Translations under genes and position numbers: made by a program | The notes under the pieces: model-generated | Seen by the model: the letters and a program-made list of their open reading frames with translations, nothing else | The model's database searches: none | What the model was told of the DNA's origin: nothing | DNA from: Crotalaria pallida | Taxonomy: Eukaryota > Streptophyta > Magnoliopsida > Fabales > Fabaceae | Assembly (NCBI GenBank): GCA_037953625.1 | Contig: CM075651.1 | Span: 149,932,001 to 149,996,000, forward strand | DNA length: 64,000 nt | Direction of reading: 5' to 3' | Shown here: positions 22,001 to 33,173 of the stretch, one piece after another | Position numbering within the stretch: position 1 is the stretch's first letter | How the letters are laid out: the number at the start of each line of letters is the position of its first letter

Positions 22001-25000
22001 AGGGGCATAGAAAAGTGATTGTAATAATATATTATTTATCAAGAAAGCATGTATAAACCCAAGAGGCTAATTTGGACTGCACATTGCAGAAAGTTGCTGC
22101 AGCTTGTGGGGATATGCGGAAAGCCCTTTGCATATGCAGGTCAGGAATTTTATCATGATTATTAGTGAGCTAATGACCAATTTTTGGATTTATGCCTATA
22201 TACAGAATGCATTTTTTACGTAGTATACTGGCACGATGGACAGACTCATCTAAATTTAAATGTGGGCTATTAGTATAAACAACCCTTATATTCTTACAAC
22301 TTTTTCTCTTACACTCTCATTTATACTTCATTTTTAATTGTTTCTCTTTCTTCCTGTCATATCACACCATCAATTACTTCTCTCTTTTCTTCCTATATCT
22401 CTCATTCTCTCTTCCCTACACCTCCTACACCTCAAAAAGAGGTGTGCGAGTATCATTTTTCATTATAATATTTTCACATTGAAACTATTTTACATTTTAT
22501 GATCAATAGTCCTCTGGCCTTGGGAGTTGGGACCTTTAATTCTGAAGTTTTGAATGGCAGGTGTGATTTTGGTATTTGTAGAACTCTTCCTCTATTTTTG
22601 TTCATCTTATATGAAGTTACAAGGCATTTGAACTTGCATGTGAAAAATATTTAATAGACTTACAAGCAAGGAAGCACCGACACGACACGGCGATACGATA
22701 CGGGACACAACGATAGGACAAAAAAAATATAAAATGTTAAAGTAAATGGTTAAAAGTGTCTAAAATGGATACGTGTCTAACATGGGACACGATACGACGA
22801 CAAATATGAAGTATCGGTGCTTCCTTGCTTACAAGATGACATGATTTTTGTTCATCTTAGATCTGCTTTGCCTCAATGATGGCTAATGTTGTTTTTAGGT
22901 GGTGACCCACCAATGTAGGCAGTAAATATTGCTACTGGTCTCTCATTGTCATTGATAGGTAGTTTGTTATCATTATATGCTCTAGGCAAAGAAGGCTTTT
23001 GGCATGTCCATTAATTAGAATTGGACAACTTTCACCCCACCCTAAACTATTCTGTACCAAAAAATGAAAGCTGCAAAAGAATTATTTTAATGTTTATTTT
23101 ATTTGCAGTGGTGCAATAGAGAGGCTGGAAGCTGAGATTAGGAAATCTACTGGTGAATCAAATACTGCATTGGAAGAGAGAGAATCTTCCGACCAAAAGA
23201 TTGCTGCTACAACTTCTGATGATATGAAGAAATATGAATTTGATACTGTAAGTCCTTAATGTTCGACTTCTAATTCAGAGTCCTACCCTAGGATAGCTCG
23301 ACAATCTTGTATTTTGTTCTAAAACGACAAATTCATGACAGCTTAAGAAAGGACAAAATAAAACAAGTTTGTGGGTGGCAATTGGCATATTTCTTTTCTG
23401 ATTCATTGGAAACAGTTTGGAAATATGTTCTTGTATGTGTGTGTGTGAGAGAGAGAGTAGTATGTATTCGAGATTAGAGTGCTAAATTTCAAATTTAGTT
23501 GGCCACTTTTTCATGATGTTTGTGCATAATTTACTCAAGTGGTGCATCAGTTTTTAGTTTACTTACTCGTTCCCCTTTGTAGTTAAAGGCTTGAGATGCT
23601 TAAAATTAATTGCAGGTAAGGGTTGATCACATGGCTCTTTCCTTGTCAAAAACATATAGATCACCAGTGGTGGACACAATACAATCTCTGCCTCTTTATC
23701 AGCAGGTAACCATGAATTAGGTTTTAGGAATACGCTAATGTGATCTGTCATGAGCTAAAGGCAGTCTTTTACTGCAATTGCAAGTATATTGACACTTTCA
23801 TTCCAAAGGAGATGTGTTCATAGTTATGAAGATAATAAGGGGCTAATTGAGGTGTCTATCATGCAGATGTCTCTTTTAATTAATTTTTTTTAATGAGTCC
23901 AATGAAATGTTCAAAGTGACATAAGAAAATGAAAGGATCAAAGGAAAGTATGTTCATTATTGCCTCTGAATTACCTTAGATCAACAAGTGCTTGAGCAGA
24001 AAATGAGTAAATTTGCACTCTATATTCTGCCATCTAGGTATAATCTATGCATCAATAAATGTCCAAAAACAAAATCTATACAAAAAAATCTGGTAACTTT
24101 TTTACCAAAAAAAAGAAGCAGCAGAAAGCTTTGCTAGGTGAGGCTTCAACTTTTAATGAAACAAGCGAAAAAGTATTTTATGTGATATTAAGGGTAGGTA
24201 TTTATCAAAGACTTGTTCATCAGAATACTAACCAACTTACTGGAGATTGTGATCTAATGGACATGCAATCAATTTTGTCCAGCTTATGCCACCTCAATTC
24301 TACTGCTTTTACAACTTTATTTTATTTTACAATGTTCAAATGCTATTTTATAATTTTTTATGGATCTATAATCTATACTGTTTACAGATTGTACTCTGCT
24401 CTTCCATGAAACATTTCCGTGGAACTAAGAAAGATACAATCCTTGGCGAGGTTTGCTTTGGAGTTTCATTTTTTTAAAATTATCATATCATTAGAAAGGG
24501 GTTTAGTCCCATCCTAGCCTACATTTTAATTTCTGAAATTGTAAAATGGTGCAGTTGTATAAATCTTACACGGGAATATGCAAATTATCACAAATTCAAC
24601 CAGCTGGATTCTTGGAATTTGCAGATATGTGCAGAGTGCTAAATGACCAGGTATTTTCATATAGTCAACATTTGATTTGATAATGTATTTTTTGATTTAG
24701 CTTTCTGCAATTAGATGAATTATGTCATTCATGAATCATGAGTGCTTTACCAACAGAATGGTCATAGGTAAAATGATGAAATATATCTGTGATGATTGCA
24801 GGGGCTTATTAAACTAGGACCATCTCGTGAGGATAAATTGAAAAGGGTGACCCTGAAAGTAGATGAAGCCGATATTACTTTTTCACTGCAGGTAATCTTG
24901 TCATTTAAGCCATTGAACGATGCGATTTTTTTCGGTCCTTTCTATTTTGGATTGTAAGTACATCTTAAAAATAATTCTTTGCTATGAACTCCATGATGCA

Positions 25001-25034
25001 GGGAATCCGTTTTTTTCAAAACTGTCTTCAATGA
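17607..25034 (+). CDS. CDC6: CDC6 replication-licensing ATPase, 20 exons, with triplicated N-terminal module
   Basis: CDC6 joins ORC at origins in the nucleus and loads MCM helicases. Exons by splice signal and phase: 17607-17726, 17852-17936, 18278-18423, 18524-18608, 18699-18838, 18929-19013, 19382-19602, 20264-20338, 20409-20509, 20650-20756, 20843-20902, 21090-21163, 21394-21444, 22090-22139, 23109-23247, 23616-23705, 24388-24450, 24555-24650, 24802-24891, 25002-25034. They sum to 1911 bases, or 636 residues. Walker A GCPGTGKS is at 271-278, Walker B LIVADE at 354-359, sensor-1 region ILIGVANAID follows, then a winged-helix end (VDEADITFSLQ). Arabidopsis CDC6 has about 508 residues; the excess is the N-terminus, where exons 1-2, 3-4 and 5-6 are repeats (residues 1-68, 69-145, 146-220). 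Each repeat has a TPQK CDK site (T9, T74, T152) followed by a KKLRF/RKLRS docking-like motif. Every junction keeps phase. Confidence 0.93.
19603..20263 (+). other. CDC6 intron 7
   Basis: GT..AG intron of 661 bases between the Walker A exon and the next one. T-rich; no gene or bounded element seen. Confidence 0.7.
21445..22089 (+). other. CDC6 intron 13
   Basis: GT..AG intron of 645 bases. It holds a short GA run ('gagagagagagag' near 21693) and nothing else I can name. Confidence 0.7.
22667..22827. mobile_element. 161-bp hAT-type MITE in CDC6 intron 14
   Basis: Inverted ends 'caaggaagcaccgacac' and 'gtatcggtgcttccttg' are flanked by a perfect 8-bp target duplication CTTACAAG (22659-22666 and 22828-22835). 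The interior has 'gatacgatacgggacac' words and no coding capacity. It sits in the 969-base intron 22140-23108. Confidence 0.85.
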
Positions 25035-26354
25035 TTCTGCTCAGGAAGATAGACAGGTCATAGACTATAGATTCTTTCATTCAACTTGGCGATAAACTGT
25101 AGATTCTTTCATCATAGATCAAGGTTAGGAGGTCTTGCTTTTACATGCTTTTCCCAAAACTTTTTTTTTATATACATTTTACCCATTTATGGTTTTCATC
25201 AACTTTTACTAGACTGAACTATTTCAAATCTTTTAAAATGCCTCCAAAAGGGAATAAGCGTGATGCTAGTTTTGGCTATTTTAACTCTTCTCATGGCTTC
25301 ACATTTTCCTTCAAAATTCTAATAGCTTTTGTTTCTTATTATTCAGGGTTGATTCAGTTCAGATCAATTTATTCGTTGTTCGTAATGTATGCGATGAAAC
25401 ATCATATAGAATAGAGGTGAAAATATTTGGGGCAGAATTTCTAGCCAAGAGCAAAAGCTGTGATAAGATATTTAGATAGTGCCCTTTTCTTAAGAACTTG
25501 CGAGGGCAATAGATTAAATCATTAATTACATTCTTCTCAAAGTTAAGTTTTGTGATCCATAAGCAAGAGCACCCCTCAAATGTGAATGCAGCTGTTCTCG
25601 TTGAACAATATAAGGTGGTGTTGGTTTGATTGCTAGGAATCATTCTGGACAATTTGTAATGTAAGACCTTCCTTGTATGAGTTTTTCTTCTCCAAGATGT
25701 TTGTATTTTCATATTTGTCCCTAAGAAGGGCAATTCATACTGCCCATAGGTTTGCAAAAATGGGTTCATTTCATTAGTCTTGTGAAGACAATGTATATAC
25801 TAAGGTTTAAATGTATTACATTGTTCTTCAAGTTTATCAATTTTGTGATTTTAATCCTTCACATTTTTATTTTACAATTTTACTTCCTAAAATTTTTCAC
25901 ATTTTGCATTTTGTAATGTGTAATTAGTCAACATTATTGAATACATAGTTAATAATTAATAATAGTATAAAATTGACACTAACATAATTAATCAACCTTT
26001 TTTTTTTTTGAAATGGAATCAACCTTGAATTTTATAATAAAGATCAGAAGAAACACTTACTATTATAGTTGCACCGGTTAAAATATTTAAAATTTTAAAT
26101 AATATTTTTTTTTTGAAAAAGAATACTGGGGTAAAAATGAAATAAATATATCAAATTATAAAAACATAATTTTATAAGAAACATAAGTATTTCCTTCAAC
26201 ATACAATCCTTCAACATATGGAGTAGTTTTTTAAAACCGCAATTTTTTAGTTAAGAATATTTTAAGAAGTTAATTTGTATAAAAAATAGTTTGTCTGAAA
26301 CTTTAGAGTGTGATATTTTGAATTTTTCTATAAACATTACTAGCTTTTAAAAAT
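25035..26354. other. CDC6 3' flank and AT-rich intergenic DNA
   Basis: The first several hundred bases are probably the CDC6 3' untranslated region; no polyadenylation site could be fixed. The remainder is very A/T-rich, without a gene. Confidence 0.4.
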
Positions 26355-26364
26355 ATGTTTAACA

Positions 26365-27096
26365 GACTTTTTTACTTAAGTGGGGTAGTTTTACAAACAA
26401 TTTACCGAATTGGGGTAGTTTTAAAACTATTTACGAAACATAGGGTAGTCAACGAAATTATTTATGAAAAAGTAATTAATTGTCATTGAAAATTGGTATA
26501 GGGTCTTATAAGGTTATTGTGAAAATTTGTTTAATTAATTTAAAAAAAAACAATTGATTAAAAATTAGAATGAAATTAAAAACAATGAAAAAAAAATTAT
26601 TTCACAAAATTATGTTTAAGACTAGATTTGGTATTATTTGTTTAGAAACCGTATAATAAATGTATTTAATTCGTTTATAAAGCACAATAGAGCCGTTGGC
26701 TCAGTGGCTACCTGATTGGTACCATGAGCTTTCCCGGGTCGCGCGTTCTTAACCCATGGAGGCCAATTTTGCTAATTTATTTAGCAAGGGCAAGTGCTGG
26801 TCAATGGATCAATGCGCGGTCAACCATGCATGCCACGTGTCGCAACGTGGTGGTGGCGTCGGCGTCAGCGCAGGTGACGCAACTCACCAGATGCTGACAC
26901 GTGGCAGGGTGCGTCAGACCTGTTTTTTTTTTTTTTGCCAACCAGAGAGTGACACGTGACATTCTCTTGACTTTGACTTTGACTGCCTCATTTTCGTAAA
27001 TAGTTTCGTTGACTACCCTATGTTTCGTAAATAGTTTTAAAACTACTTCAATTCGATAAATTGTTTGTAAAACTACCACTTAAGTAAAAAAAAGCC
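26365..27096. mobile_element. Non-autonomous MULE with 10-bp target duplication
   Basis: Ends 'gacttttttacttaagtgg' and the inverse 'ggcttttttttacttaagtgg' begin inverted repeats of about 100 bases. The flanks carry a perfect 10-bp duplication ATGTTTAACA (26355-26364 and 27097-27106), the size typical of Mutator-like elements. The centre is unusually GC-rich for the region (about 26700-26960, 'cacgtgtcgcaacgtgg', 'gacacgtggcagg'), with no transposase. Confidence 0.82.
26689..26770 (+). repeat. tRNA-like/SINE head inside the MULE
   Basis: 'tggctcagtgg' resembles box A and 'gggtcgcgcgttc' a weak box B, spaced as in tRNA-derived SINEs. No tail or separate target duplication is visible, so it may be captured sequence or a relic. 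Confidence 0.3.
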
Positions 27097-27746
27097 ATGT
27101 TTAACATGTGACATAGAACACATATTAAAAATCTCCTTTAAAACATGTTTTGTTTGCGAAAACGTTTCCTGTTTTTTATTTTAAAAAATTATTGATAATT
27201 ATAATTATAACTTCATATTTTTATTTTAGTTTTTGTTAATTATGAATGTGACTCCGTGTTTTTATTTTATTTCATATTTTCAAAATTTTATATAAAAAAT
27301 GGTAAAAACAATAAAAATTTGTTTTCACTATTTCTTAAATAAATATTTGAAAGCAGCAAAAAATAAAACACGAAGTTATATTTATAATTAATAAAAATTA
27401 TAAACTAAATATGTGTCATAATTAAATTATTAATATTTTTGAAAAATAAAAACAAAAAAACGTTTTTGCAAACCAAGCAAACTCAATTACATCAATACAC
27501 TTGATCCAATTTTATTTTATTTTTTCCAATCATCAATAATCCAATTACATTACACTTGATTTCATTTTTAAATCATCAATCAATTTGATATAGTAATAAT
27601 GAAATTCAAATTTGGAAATAATCAATTTCAATTTGATCTATCAAATAGGAGTATTTCTTTTCATTCTTTTTTAGAATTCTGAAACACTTTTTTTAGTATT
27701 TTTTAAAAAATAATTTATATCAATAATTAATATTCTATCAATACAC

Positions 27747-27915
27747 CAACGAGTTGTTGGTGTAATGATGTCAGGGACTGTACTTGGTTGAACGAACCAC
27801 GGTTCGATCCCTGCAACAACGTTTGGAGAGGAATAAAACCTTTAACCCCGGGACCCCTTTCGAACTGGATTAGTCAGCCCAATGGGTCGGATACCAGAGT
27901 GTAAACAAAAAAAAT
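27747..27915 (+). mobile_element. SINE with 17-bp target-site duplication
   Basis: 169-base element with a perfect RNA polymerase III box B (GGTTCGATCCC) near 27801, a box A-like segment ('ttggtgtaatgatg'), a conserved SINE body ('aatgggtcggatacc') and an A-rich tail. It is flanked by a perfect 17-bp direct repeat (27730-27746 and 27916-27932) beginning ATATTCTATC. This is a recent, clean retroposition. Confidence 0.88.
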
Positions 27916-28234
27916 ATTCTATCAATACACAAGAGTTTTTTTTTTTTTTTTAAACCCAAGAGTTTTTTAACCCAAGCAAAATATACATCATATCAGCCAT
28001 TGCTATTCATACCTAATATAATTTTTTTTCCATGTTTTTTTTTAGACCTTATTCCACTTTCTAATTACACTTAGTTACCTGTTTCTATAAATATTTTTAT
28101 TTACTCAATATTTTTTAGAATTTTAATAATAATTATAAAAATAGTTTAGAAAATGTATATAAATTATTTACATTTTCAATATTACTAACGATGTTAACTA
28201 CTTCTTTCTTAAGATAACGTGAAATTCTCTAAAA

Positions 28235-28522
28235 GGTACTCCCTCCGATTTTATTTATAAAACTCTTCTAGGACTTTTCTATTCTATAAAAAAAAAGTAG
28301 CTAACTTGTTTATGGTATTGGAAATGTAAAAAATTGATATACTTTTTCAAAATTATCTTTATAATTATTATTGGAACTCTAAAAAGTGTAGAATTAATAG
28401 GGATATTAGTGGAAAGAAGCAATTAAATACTATTGAAAATTGAAATGAAATATTGTAAATAAGACTAAAATAAAAATCTCAGAAGGAATCTTATATATAG
28501 GATCGGATAGAGAGTACTCCCT
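28235..28522. mobile_element. Stowaway-like MITE
   Basis: Left end 'tactccctccgattttat' and right end 'aggatcggatagagagta' are inverted repeats. The interior shows the usual 'gtattggaaatgtaaa' and 'aaaaagtgta.aattaat' body shared with the MITEs at 15330, 40795, 57076 and 59696. Confidence 0.65.
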
Positions 28523-28925
28523 TTTGTCCTTATTATAGGGCATACTTATAGCGTGTTTGCTTTCGCGGTTGGAGGGGCACAAACGTGCGTTTTAGCATAA
28601 GCTTCCTCACTCAAGCTTCTACGTTTGGCGGTGGCCAAACGCTTTACCAAACACATGCTTAATCAAATTACACATACCAATAAAAGTAGTTAATTTTATA
28701 AACTCTAAGAGAATATATTGTAACATTACAATTTTACCCTCTCAACTTTCTTGAAAAATTCACCATCATTATGAACAACAAAAACAACATAGATAGTCAA
28801 AACATTTAATAAGGACAAAAAAGAGAAAAAACAATAAATGATGCATAGGAAATATAAAGTGACTTATAATTATGACCAAAGAAACATCCTAGAATGCAAC
28901 TTATAATAAGGACCCGAGGGAATAT
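28515..28925. mobile_element. Stowaway-like MITE with a nested small MITE
   Basis: Ends 'tactcccttttgtccttat' and 'ataaggacccgaggga'. The body is the inverse of the MITE at 16705-17008. It is broken by an inserted ~110-base piece (about 28552-28660) whose ends 'gcgtgtttg' and 'caaacacatgc' are inverted repeats. The short flanks 'ctta' on both sides may be its target duplication. Confidence 0.55.
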
Positions 28926-28934
28926 TATATTAAG

Positions 28935-29083
28935 GGATAGACAGGATATACACTATAATTTAATTGATATTGCATGTTATTTACTATTTATTTATTTTCC
29001 TGTAGAATATGTGCCGCTGCCACGTAAGTTCAGTTCTTTATCCATTTCAACGCCAGACAAAAACGTGAGTAGAGAGCAGTTAA
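28935..29083 (+). repeat. Direct repeat upstream of the quinone reductase gene, copy 1
   Basis: About 145 bases ('ggatagacaggatatacac' to 'agagcagtta') recur at 29366-29509 with few changes, including 'gtgccgctgccacgtaag'. It is probably duplicated promoter or leader DNA of the downstream gene. Confidence 0.75.
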
Positions 29084-29365
29084 GTGTTGGCAATTAGGGT
29101 TAATGGGAGGGTATGGGCTGAGTCTGCATTCGCCTGCTACGAACGAGTGTGGACGGCCCGTTTTGAATTTAGGCACGTTTTTTGCGGGCTGCTCGTTTTT
29201 ATTTCAAACTCAATAAAATTAAAAAAGAAAAAAAATCAAGCATGCATAATCTGTATTGAATGACTAGCTACTGCATAATCAACATAATCAGCATAATAAA
29301 AATGAAAGATGCTGCCCCTGTCGCATTCACAGCCGTGTCCTCCTACGTGTTTTGGAGGTGAATAT

Positions 29366-29509
29366 GGATAGACAGGATATACAATATATAATTTAATTGG
29401 TATTGCATGTTATTTATTTATTTTCCTGTAGAATATGTGCCGCTGCCACGTAAGTTCAGTTCTTTATCCATTTCAACACCAGACAAAAAGGTGACGTAGA
29501 GAGGAGTTA
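29366..29509 (+). repeat. Direct repeat upstream of the quinone reductase gene, copy 2
   Basis: Second copy, about 430 bases from the first. A likely 5' leader exon follows near 29775-29812, where 'ccttaaag' precedes a possible donor 'gtttgg'; an acceptor 'catacag' at about 30439-30445 lies shortly before the coding start. The leader intron is inferred. Confidence 0.7.
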
Positions 29510-30508
29510 TGCCTCTTCAATGATTAAAAAAATAGACTATTTTAAGAAATATTTATTGAGAACGAAACAAAAATTAAATGTTACAACCATTTTTTAAAGA
29601 TATTTTAGGAATAATTGTATTGGAAATAAAAAATTAATTAAATTTTGCTTATATTTGACATCACTGATAAGATGTTTTTATTTGTTAAGTGTGAGACAGG
29701 AGGAAGTACTCTTTATATGAACTACATAAAAAGAAAAATTATATGGCTCCATTTTATTTCTTTTCTTCTTCCTTAGGAGACCTCTCCGGACTCTAATGAT
29801 CAGACCTTAAAGGTTTGGTTTCTCTCTTCTTTTCAACTTTTATTTATAATAATAATAATAATAATAATGATAATTCTTTGCTGCTCATGCCCATTATTTC
29901 TCTGTATATTTATTTACAGTATCAACTTTCTTGATTGTGCATGCTCCACAATTTGATTCCTTGGCTTTGTATTGTTTTGTTTTTCATAATATCAACATCA
30001 CTTTGGAACTAAACTAGTCTAGTTTTTTTTTTAGAAGAGAGAGCTACACTTTCTTAAATTTATGAATTTTTTTTTTGGTTAATAAATCTAGTTTATAAAT
30101 TTTTTTGGTGAAAATACATGAGCCATATTCTTCCATATAAACAAATATGTGTTGGTACTACAAGTACGAGAAGTTTGTGTCCATTAAACACATGGTTCTG
30201 GGTCGATTCTAGATTCGTGTGTGGAAGAGAAAAACAAACCCCCTCCAAAAAAAGAAGAAAATAGTCTGAGTGACAAGGTTTCTGTTGAAACTCAAAAACA
30301 TTTTATAACGAAACCAACCACGTTTTGTGAGTGAAAACTTGAAGATTAGTATATTATACATTTTTCATTGGATACTTTTGTTGACTGCTGATCATTTTCT
30401 ACAACTTGAAAATAATCTAATTGCTTTTTTTTTTGGCCATACAGGGGCTAGTTCTATAAGCAGAGGTGGCAGTAGTAGTTAGCATTTCAACTTGAACCAA
30501 CACTTAGG

Positions 30509-31254
30509 ATGGCTATCACCAAGGTCTACATTGTGTAAGCATATTTTTAACTACTCCATTTTACACACTGTCTTTCTCATACAAGTTGCTGATATTCCAA
30601 TCCGAACACTCGTCAAATCGAATGATGACATTACGAAGTTGAATATTATGGTTTGTGCCTTTTATGTATCACATAATGTTTTTAGGTATTACTCCTTGTA
30701 TGGACATGTAGACACTATGGCAAGAGAAGTACACAGAGGAGCAGCTGCTGTTGAAGGTGTTGAAGCAACACTCTGGCGGGTAAGTTTTTCGGTATAGTAG
30801 GTTAAGAGTGTGAAGTGTTAAACAAATAATTGGAACCTGAGATAGGAACCTTTGAATCTAAGTAGATGATTTGTTTTGAGTTTGGTGAAAACAGGTACCT
30901 GAGATGCTTTCAAATCTTATATTGAAAAAGTTGAAAGCCCCTCCTAAAGCAAATGATATAGCAGAAATCAGGCCAGATCAACTTGTGGATGCTGATGGTT
31001 TTATATTTGGTTTTCCTTCTCGTTTTGGTATGATGCCGAGCCAGTTCAACGCCTTCTTTGATGCTTCCAGTGAGCTATGGAAATCCCAAGCACTGGCTGG
31101 CAAACCTGCTGGAATATTTTGGAGTACTGGTTTTCATGGGGGAGGCCAGGAATTGTCAGCGTAAGTGACCCCCAGTGACCCCCTCTATATTTCCTCTTTA
31201 AATGATTCATTTAGTTCTTCTGACATTAATATATCGGAAAACAAACTCCTTTTA

Positions 31255-31301
<47 letters not shown>

Positions 31302-32339
31302 TACGTCGTGATGGGAATCTCTAGCTGAAATATATGCTATGTGGCAGATTTAGGTATTTAGGTAGATATGATTTAGATGGTTATCAGGTTGTGTGGTTGT
31401 AGTCGGTTATTAGGAGGTAAATCTGTTGTAAGTAGTTATTAGGAGCAGTTGCTTTTATTATATAATGTATTGTGTAATGGTAGTAGGCAGTCATTATTTT
31501 GTTATTTGGAGAGTTTGAGACAGAGAACATTCTCTATAAGAGACATGGTATCTAGATAACAAGCCATTGCTGTATTGAGTGTATGTACTATGTAGTAGGA
31601 GACTTTGATCTCCGGGGCGGCAAGTTTTTGGTGTCAGTGTGTAATTTTTGTTTCTATCAATGAAAGTGTTCGTTTCGAATCTGGAGTTCTATCACGGAAC
31701 TACTAGTAGGATCAAACTGTTACCACTAGGTCAAAAGCTAGTTACTAGTGATGGGATGTCAACAAATCTCCCCATAGAGTCACTCGAGGATTGAACCCAT
31801 GAGCTATTAGCCAGGACATATCTTTATTTCCTCAAGATTTCTCAGAACAGCATCTTGCTAGAGGGGCTGCGTCATTAATGGTGCAATAGGCTAGGATGTT
31901 AAGCTATTGCTGACCAAATAAAGCCAACAATACTCCTGTTACTCACCAATGCTATGCACAATGTTGCTTGGCGAGACTTTCTATCTCTTCACAAATAATT
32001 TTGAGTAGTGATCACCATTATGAAACATTTCCATCAACTCTCGTGTGATATTTCTGCTAGGAGCAGAGGACCACCTGATTTTAATTTTCAGTTCCGTCTT
32101 TACATCTTTGCAGGTTCACTGCTATAACTCAATTAGCTCATCATGGTATGCTTTTTGTACCCCTTGGATACACCTTCGGAAGTGGCATGTTTGAGATGAA
32201 TGAGGTAAAAGGAGGCTCCGCATATGGTGCTGGAACTTTCGCTGGAGATGGCTCTCGTCAACCTACAGAGCTAGAACTGCAACAGGCCTTTTACCAGGGC
32301 AAGTATATTGCTGAAATAGCAAGAAAGCTGAAAAGCTAA
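30509..32339 (+). CDS. NAD(P)H:quinone oxidoreductase, FQR1/WrbA type, four exons
   Basis: Exons 30509-30534, 30686-30779, 30895-31160 and 32114-32339 join in phase to 612 bases, or 203 residues, the normal size for plant FQR1. The protein begins MAITKVYIVYYSLYGHV, the FMN-binding loop of the flavodoxin fold. Further WrbA-family motifs are GFPSRFGMMPSQFNAFFD, GIFWSTGFHGGGQE, a FVPLGYTFG stretch and the GGSAYGAGTFAGDGSRQP loop. The enzyme makes a two-electron FMN-dependent reduction of quinones using NAD(P)H, avoiding semiquinone radicals; plant members are cytosolic or membrane-associated and in Arabidopsis auxin-inducible. The third intron (31161-32113) is 953 bases and contains a TA microsatellite and repeat-derived DNA. 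No frame damage is seen. Confidence 0.95.
31255..31299. repeat. (TA)n microsatellite in the FQR1-like intron
   Basis: About 22 TA units in a row, preceded by 'ttacctata'. Likely length-polymorphic. Confidence 0.9.
31315..31690. repeat. Repeat-derived intron segment, possibly a solo LTR
   Basis: The segment has an LTR-like layout: TATA-like 'tattatataatgtattg', then 'ctataagagacatggtatc', then 'ttctatcaatgaaag' near the end, as in copia LTRs. I could not find matching flanks or a clean TG..CA pair, so the call is weak. Confidence 0.3.
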
Positions 32340-33173
32340 CCTTTCTGCATGACTGATGCACAACAAGATCCTATGTTGTGCTTCATTGATAAGAACTTTT
32401 CTTGTGCCTGGTTCAGTGATTGTTTATACTGATAAACACAGCTAGAAAAGTCTTGTTGTTTCTACCCTTCTACCGGGTACTGTGGATGCAATAATATATC
32501 TTCTTTTTGCCTCTTTCTGAGACTCTCATATTAATCTAATTCAATGATAAACAAGAATTATTTTAGTACATTAAGCACAGCGGCTACGAATTTGACCCAT
32601 TTTAAATGAACCAGTCAAAAGAATCTGCAAATAAACAATGGGAAGAGAGGGATAACGAGATAACCAATCATGGTTAATGATATGCCTATTATGAATTTCG
32701 TTTTTTTATACTGGAAAGCATTTCTGTTACTAGTATCATTATTTTGAGGAACACAAACTATTCAGATTCAGATCATTTAATGGCAGCAAATGGTGTAATC
32801 AGATTCAGATGATCTGTTAACGTGCAATACAGCAATGATATATTGATGTCCAATGCAACTATGCAAGTTCTGATTATTATTCAATATTTGCTTTCATGTT
32901 ATTCTTAAAAAGTATTCCTTTTACATCTTTTTTTTTTTAAAAAAAAAAACATAATAATAATTGTTTTTACACATCCTTTTCTAATTTTTTTGTCATGCAC
33001 ATTCCTAGGAAGAAATAAAGTAGTTCTCATATTCCACTACCAAAAACCCATTGACTTGTGTGGTAAAAGATCAACAGAAATTGAAAGCAAACTTCATAGC
33101 TGAAACAACTAAAGAGGCTAAAGTGAAAAGGAAACACAGGAATCCCTCTCTTGACACTGAAAAACCAGAGAAT
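32340..33173. other. Intergenic DNA between the quinone reductase and the first UGT
   Basis: Contains the 3' flank of the quinone reductase gene and the upstream region of the UGT pseudogene. The leader 'gtggtaaaagatc..cagaaattgaaagcaaac' is also found upstream of the intact UGT (about 35800), so promoter and leader were duplicated with the gene. No other gene seen. Confidence 0.5.

Noticed and set aside
26689..26770. A functional tRNA gene
   Set aside because: Box A and B resemblance is partial, and I could not fold an acceptor stem or find an anticodon arm; a SINE head or relic is more likely.
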